Shown one piece after another: positions 58,340-64,000 of a DNA stretch of 64,000 bases. Both the position numbers and the translations under genes were made by a program. The stretch is taken from the NCBI GenBank assembly GCA_022747635.1, contig JAKTNV010000061.1, forward strand, positions 2,371,501 to 2,435,500. Direction: 5' to 3'. Under the pieces are notes generated by a model. It was not told where the DNA came from and searched no databases. It saw nothing but the letters and a program-made list of their open reading frames with translations. Numbering within the stretch: position 1 is the stretch's first letter; the number at the start of each line of letters is the position of its first letter. Source of the DNA: Hetaerina americana (Eukaryota; Arthropoda; Insecta; Odonata; Calopterygidae).

Positions 58340-59460
58340 CCATGAATCTTCGCAGGGGCACGTTGCCTGCAGAGTGAAATGTGAACTGCTGTATTCGTAA
58401 ATTTCATTCTCCTGGATTTCAATGACGCGGTAGGAGGGCTTGGGTATTTCAAAAATGTGATCCTGTCGGGAGTAATGATAATTACTTCTGGTAGAGTCGC
58501 CCATACAAGATGCAGCGATGTGTGGGAGTCAGACGAAAACTGTGACACCCAGGGTCTATTTCTTAGTGAAACAGCTGCGGAAGCGTCTGACGCAATCGAG
58601 CGGCCATCACAGTGATGATTTCACGTTAAAAATGCTATTGAGAGAGTTAGCTAAAGACAAAACCCCCTTAATTATTGATCAATCTAAATAATTATGGACA
58701 TCATCATGACAATGAGTCGTGGAAGCTAGGGAACTCATCACACAGGGGTGGGTGTCGTTCCTGGCAACGGTGAAGCCCATTTCTTGTGGGACGTCATCTC
58801 ACAAAATCATTCCACAAATGAGCTGTTGAAGACAGAAAAGAGGATGACCACCACAATTAGAACAGGAATTTGAAATGACCGACGTTGCTGAGGTGATAGA
58901 AGTTAGAACACAACAAAAGAAACATTGAGAAAGGAAATGTTGACATATCAGGACTATACGAGGTGAGGAAGAAAGAGGGGATAAATTGGAGCCATCGTTC
59001 CAAAATAATAATTCGCAAACTGGAAGGAGAAAATGTGGGGTAGCCCTGGTACTGGATAAGAAAATGTAGAGAACAGTAGTGTACGTAGAACAGGTGATTG
59101 ACGGGCAAATCTGGAGGCAATTCAAATATCACATGTGTAATTTCTAGCTTTTATAGGGAGACAGATGGAGAAGATTACGATCAACTAAGATATATGAATA
59201 TAATTCTTCTTGAGAGACAGCAATCAATATTGGTGGGGCCTGAAATGCTTTGGTGGGTGAAGGGAGATGTAATTGAGGCATAATATTTAGGTTTAGAACA
59301 TGGAATGGCTCCGGGCAGAGGGTCATAGAGTTTTACAGAACTAATTTCTTAGACAAGGCACCGTAAGAATCACAAACGAAGAAAATACAAGTAGGAAATG
59401 GAGAATACGAGGAGATATTTATATCATATTACGGTTTCAATTGGACCTAGGGACTACGCT
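58340..59460 (+). pseudogene. RTE-like LINE leader and AP-endonuclease domain
   Basis: The left part (58340-58700) aligns with 40040-40400. From about 58870 the plus-strand translation across frames gives MTDVAEVIEVRT, NVDISGLYEVRKKEGINW (near 58937-58990; usual D-I-x-x-L-Q-E-V-R-W, catalytic Glu present), GVALVLDKKM (near 59038-59067), VVYVEQVIDGQIW (near 59079-59115) and FRTWNGSGQRVIEFYRTNFL (near 59290-59350; usual G-x-R-N-x-x-G-x-x-L-x-x-F). These are the first and middle AP-endonuclease motifs. The end of the domain and the reverse transcriptase are missing. It complements the endonuclease end found at 16330-16965. Confidence 0.75.
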
Positions 59461-59594
59461 ATCAATTCGCAAGGTTTCCATTGATCGTATTCTTGTAATA
59501 TAAAGCTTTAAAAAAATATTCGGCTGAAGGTTTGTAAAGATTACTGGTTACAAACATTGCTGCGAAAATGGTCTGCACATTTGCTTTTTATCGG

Positions 59595-59953
59595 TATTCA
59601 GCGATTGCGACACCCACCTTGCGCAGAGCTTTCGCAACCCTAATTCTTTGTGAGAGATGTTTCACACCCTTTCTCCCGATATCCCCACGGCTTTAGCTAT
59701 CTCACTCACCTGTCGAGCAACACTATATCGTCCATTTTTTCGATGGTTTTTGCTGCGATTTTAGCCGTCCGTCACGTGGGTCATCTTCGAGGGAAGTGCG
59801 ACCACGTTTAAATTCAGCTGATCACTTTTTAATTGTTTATATTGAAGGAGCAGAGTTCTCGTACACTTTTTTCACCTTCGAATGAATTTCCCTTGGGGTA
59901 AATCCATCAAAAACGAAGAATTTTGTGACCGCAATAAATTCAAGTTTTTCCAT
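59595..59953 (-). pseudogene. mariner transposase DNA-binding half, degenerate
   Basis: The minus-strand ATG at 59953 starts MEKFEFIAVTKFFVFDGFTP (first helix-turn-helix). REIHSKVKKVYENSAPS follows, then AEFKRGRTSLEDDPRDGR (near 59825-59772), and the second helix-turn-helix as VSEIAKAVGISGERV (near 59712-59668) with NISHKELGLRKLCARWV in a shifted frame. Several stops are present. No catalytic domain or inverted repeats were found. It belongs to a different mariner subfamily from the two elements with ends, since its linker and start differ clearly. Confidence 0.8.
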
Positions 59954-59959
59954 TTTAAC

Positions 59960-61967
59960 GAAAAACACGAAAGACGTTGTGACAATACGTGTAAACAAAC
60001 TACTGATAGAATTAGTTTAAACTTGTGTTTCCATTCAAAAACCTGCCTTAAACGGTACACCACCGATAATAAGCACGACAAATTAAAACAGGGTTTAGCT
60101 AAATTAATTTTTTTATTTCTGAAAACGGTAAAAAAAACTAGTCACCCATACTGTAATCTAATCTTTGCAAAGAAACATTTCTCTTTTTATTTGCGGACAT
60201 ATACAACATGTGGTACAAGGATTTCAGCACATTAAAGAAAGGATGAGAATATTTGCAACTCTATCAGGTACTTCACAGAGTGTACAGCTGTCCCTGGAAC
60301 CAACTTCGACCCTACATTGCCTTTCATTGTATGGCCCTCTTTAGAATCAATGTCAATTAGGAAAGGCCATCATGATGAGTGATTGAAGGCTTCGACGGGT
60401 GCGACCAGTAGCCTGGTTAAAGCACTGTTTGGCTGAATATCACGCTCCTTAAAATACTCTTCAATAATCAAATTCTAAATTGAAATAATAGTCATGGGAT
60501 CAGCATGCAAAATACAAGCGCCGTACTTCCAAACGTCGTACTACTATTCCACATCAATTAGCTTTTTCGGCATCCTCTGAGACGAATATTAAATAGGATC
60601 CATATGGATTTGGACTCATTTTTCCGCATTATTCTCGTTTGATACTTAATATATGTGCAATCAGTGTGGAAATCCTTTCAAGTGGTAAAATAAATGTCTT
60701 AACGAATCATCGAATTAAAGTTTAAAAACACCCGTTAGCGCGAGACTAAATTAGCTACGAGTGTAAACCTAATAGATACATGTATATGCATATTTTTATT
60801 ATTTTTCTCATAATTACCAATTACGATATGATAATTAAAGCAGAGGAAATTATTTTCAAAGGTATTTTGATAATTTTCCGATATAACACTTATTTCTCAA
60901 GTTAAATATTGGGCTATCCATTGAGTAGTATTGTATAAGGAGGCAAATGTAATTAAGAGCAGGTAGTCTCTAAGTTTGAAATTCCTCCCAATATCAGAGA
61001 AAAACGCTTAGTTAAATTATAATCAGTACTGTATTGTCCTATTCTATGATATGAACACATATAGCAAAGGAGATATCTAGATCTGAATGAAAAGTAGATT
61101 TAGGCGTTATTATAAGGTGGATGTAAGTGGCTTAGTACGGACATGTATACTGCGTAGAGATTACTTTTAGCTTAGCATATTTGAAGGAAAATAAAAGAGG
61201 GAGACAGATAAAAGACTGAAACATTAGTGGATATTAGGAAGGGAGACCTTTAGCTCAGGTGAAGATAGGTGCTCACGACACAAATAAACAGAGATAATCC
61301 AGTAAAAACCTAATCGAAGTTTGATGGAACAATGGAGAGATATATGACCTCTGGCCACACTCATAACATTCACTCATTTGCCTATCTTTCTCTTGCTTTC
61401 TCATAAAACCGATTTACTCTAACTCTGGCCAATGCTTTCAATTTTTCTTTTCAAGCGTGAAAAAGCATTTTCTCCTCTGCTATGACGGGAAAGTGGGATT
61501 CATCATTTCGAATATTAAAAATATTGATAATGCTGTGGGTGAAATGTTTCCTCATGGAAGTTTATGAGAATGCCCATAAGGGACGCGAGCCTTGATATAA
61601 CTCAATTAGTGATTTATTGGCAGATTTGTCGTATTTATAAAGAATACTGATTTTAAAATATATGCTGCTTAAATCCTGTATTTAGCATGAAAAAATATGA
61701 ACTATTTTCTTGCACTCTTTTTAAGTTTTAAAATACGCGAATATGATTTTACAAGAGTCCAACTACGCAAATTTCCGATATATTAATGAAGTTTGTGCTC
61801 TATTCTTGCTTTCCCAATCTAAGAACATCGGGCATTTCAAAGTCGTCCAATTGATTGATATTATTTCGTACACTGCACTGTACATTTCCATTTCATTTTT
61901 CACTCTGTTTATGAGAAATTACGAGTCCTCGGTTTTAGAATAAGGTCCTATCATTGTCTACAGATAT

Positions 61968-61970
<3 letters not shown>
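59960..61970. other. no gene or repeat recognised
   Basis: AT-rich sequence with no supported feature. Confidence 0.45.

Positions 61971-62012
<42 letters not shown>
61971..62012. repeat. (TA)n microsatellite
   Basis: About 42 bases of TA repeat after TACAGATATCTT. No adjoining retroposon was recognised. Confidence 0.9.
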
Positions 62013-62015
<3 letters not shown>

Positions 62016-62149
62016 GAAATAATAATGTGTACAATTTATCACTTGTGGATACAGAAAAAGACACAGAAACACACAAAAAAGAAGAGAAACTCACTAGGTT
62101 TCAAATTATCGGTGGTCGCAGACACCTTCCTCAAGGAAGAGAGGGATAG

Positions 62150-62480
<331 letters not shown>

Positions 62481-62639
62481 CCTACTTGAACACTATGTAG
62501 ATTAGTATGATAGAAGATAGACCGTAAAAGGAGGTAGGGATGAAACATAAGGAGGTAAAAAGAGCCGATTGCAACGGTTCCGTCCATGAATCCAATTGCC
62601 CTCTTCCTCATCGAAGCAGCAGTGGCGTAAAATCACGGC

Positions 62640-63680
62640 CGTCAAAGTGTGAGCGTATATTCTAATCCCCCATCTCCTCCATCACCGCATGAGGCAACCT
62701 CTGGAGCGTGGAGCCGACGCTCTCAACACTCCAAGGAGTATTATTTGACGAAACGAGCGATCGGTGGTTTGTTTAGAAGCGTAGAGACCGAAGCCACCGC
62801 TGAAAAGGCCGGAGAAGAGGAGGGAAGGAAGCGGAGAAATGCAATAAAGGGAAACAAAGCGGGAGGATTTGTGGGAGTGAAAGAATGGTGGCGTGGAAGA
62901 GGATCCGCAGTCCGCAGGGGGGGGGGGGAGGAGGAGGTTGTTTTCCCCCCGCGACGACCCCGTGTCTGCCGGCGCATGCATAGTTGCCCGGATTGAAACG
63001 TCTCGCCGACAAGGAGAGAGAGAAAGGGAGATCCACGCAGCGAGATTCGTTTGTCGGCCGCCCATTGTTGCCCGTCCCCATCGTTACGCCGGTAATCCAC
63101 CGACACAGACTCCTCCTCCTCCTTTCTCCTCCCCATTGGACCACGCCGCATTCGATTCACTTTCGAAGACTCGGAGGGAGGAGATGGGTGGTTGGTTTGA
63201 GATGGTTGGGGGGGTGTAAAGAGGGTGGGGGAGAGGAAGGAGGACTCCCGGGGTCCAGTACACTCCCACGCAACAATGCCGCGGTGGGGTTTTTCCTCGG
63301 AAACGGATCACCCCACCCCTTGCCATACTCGCGCCCGGGGGTTATTGTTGCGTCTCGATTTTCATTGGTTGTCACCTGGCTGTTGGGCGGCCGGGGATGG
63401 ACGGGGAGAGGGTGAGCGAAGGCTGGGCGTCCGACTTTAAGAGATGACACGCTCATCCGGGCGGACCAAATGATTCGCTTGGCGCAAGAATGAAGACGTT
63501 CCTAGGGTTCCCTTTATGGTGCAGACCTGGCCTCTCGAATTGCGATTCACTTTGGTGCTCCCCCCCCCACTCAGCCCCGTTGTCCTGTGGTTCACTGCCG
63601 ATCAAACAATTGTCGAGGGCGTTGACTAGAATGGTGTGGGTTTTTCTTCAAATTGGGAAGGCTCGTGAACCTCTGGCCAT
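62640..63680. other. GC-rich, purine-rich block
   Basis: Strongly purine-rich on the plus strand (GGAAGGAAGCGGAGAAATGC near 62823; a G run at 62918-62927; GGAGGGAGGAGATGGG near 63171), with CpGs and overlapping open frames of 100-143 codons in several phases. None has recognisable motifs. The region ends in an ordinary AT-rich sequence by 63700. Confidence 0.5.
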
Positions 63681-64000
63681 CCGTGAGAGATTCTTAGGTC
63701 TTTCCCGGCTTTTTTTTAATGGATTACATTAAATGAAGGAGGGGCAAGTTTTGAAATTAATTTTTCCGGGAGATAACTGGCATCAAAAGGGACGTGAAGG
63801 ACCCATTCAGCTGTTCCTCACGGGTACCCGAGGCCACAGAAGGCTTGTTCATCGACTCTGATGCTCATGAAATGAATGAATTCGACGATGAGCCTCCATG
63901 TACAATGGATGGATCGATATAAATTCCATCCACGATATGAATGGGATTTCTTACGATTTCATCAAAAAATCGGTGCCTCGAAATGTTTACGACCCCCAAT
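63680..64000. other. no gene or repeat recognised
   Basis: Right edge of the window, with no supported feature. Confidence 0.4.

Noticed and set aside
62649..63415. Several 100-143 codon open frames in the GC-rich block
   Set aside because: They overlap in several frames on both strands, are low in complexity (Arg/Pro/Gly/Ser-rich) and follow from stop-poor composition.

Overview
This window looks like repeat-rich nuclear DNA of an animal, most likely an arthropod and perhaps an insect with a large genome. That guess rests on the families of transposable element seen, and the species is not determined. No host protein-coding gene, ribosomal RNA or canonical tRNA gene could be supported. The background is AT-rich intergenic or intronic sequence. 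Almost everything recognisable is the remains of mobile elements, broken up by GC-rich, purine/pyrimidine-asymmetric blocks and long (TA)n microsatellites.

Retroelements. (1) A CR1/Jockey-superfamily LINE family, called LINE-1f here. One copy carries a nearly complete but disrupted reverse transcriptase (44383-45845). Many 5'-truncated copies share a 3' end that runs from a box reading about 'CCCCCTGCCACACGCCCTTG' to 'GCTTGCAGGGTA', with a short AT-rich or GTAGAT tail (near 0.7, 2.5, 2.8, 14.4, 15.9, 17.0, 19.5, 21.7, 41.3, 45.3 and 53.3 kb). One 88-bp 3' end sits inside the reverse-transcriptase frame of another copy. (2) An RTE-like LINE family, in endonuclease fragments (16.3-17.0 and 58.3-59.5 kb) and reverse-transcriptase/C-terminal fragments (5.3-6.3, 47.4-48.2, 55.9-56.5 kb). 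(3) Several SINE families with tRNA-like Pol III heads. SINE-A ends in (TA)n and forms a long foldback at 95-310. SINE-C is at 24.0 and 50.5 kb, SINE-D at 10.8 and 22.0 kb, SINE-E at 30.7 kb. (4) Penelope-like element remnants that carry hammerhead-ribozyme-like cores (11.14, 35.4-35.6 and, degenerate, 46.05 kb).

DNA transposons are mariner (Tc1/mariner superfamily) relics. Two internally deleted elements still have terminal inverted repeats (35685-36611 and 52129-52685). Two more are degenerate coding fragments on the minus strand (12.6-12.9 and 59.6-59.95 kb).

The most interesting structure is at 35395-35627. A 203-bp insertion flanked by a perfect 15-bp direct repeat contains a 168-bp near-perfect palindrome. 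Each arm holds a small hammerhead ribozyme motif with a self-complementary stem III; one arm is intact and the other has a base change in the catalytic core. A second, independent motif of the same design lies at 11143-11183. Other structural points are a 252-bp tandem duplication with one difference seen (17641-18146), the nested LINE insertions, and the recurrent GC-rich blocks, whose function is unknown. No elements here look autonomous.
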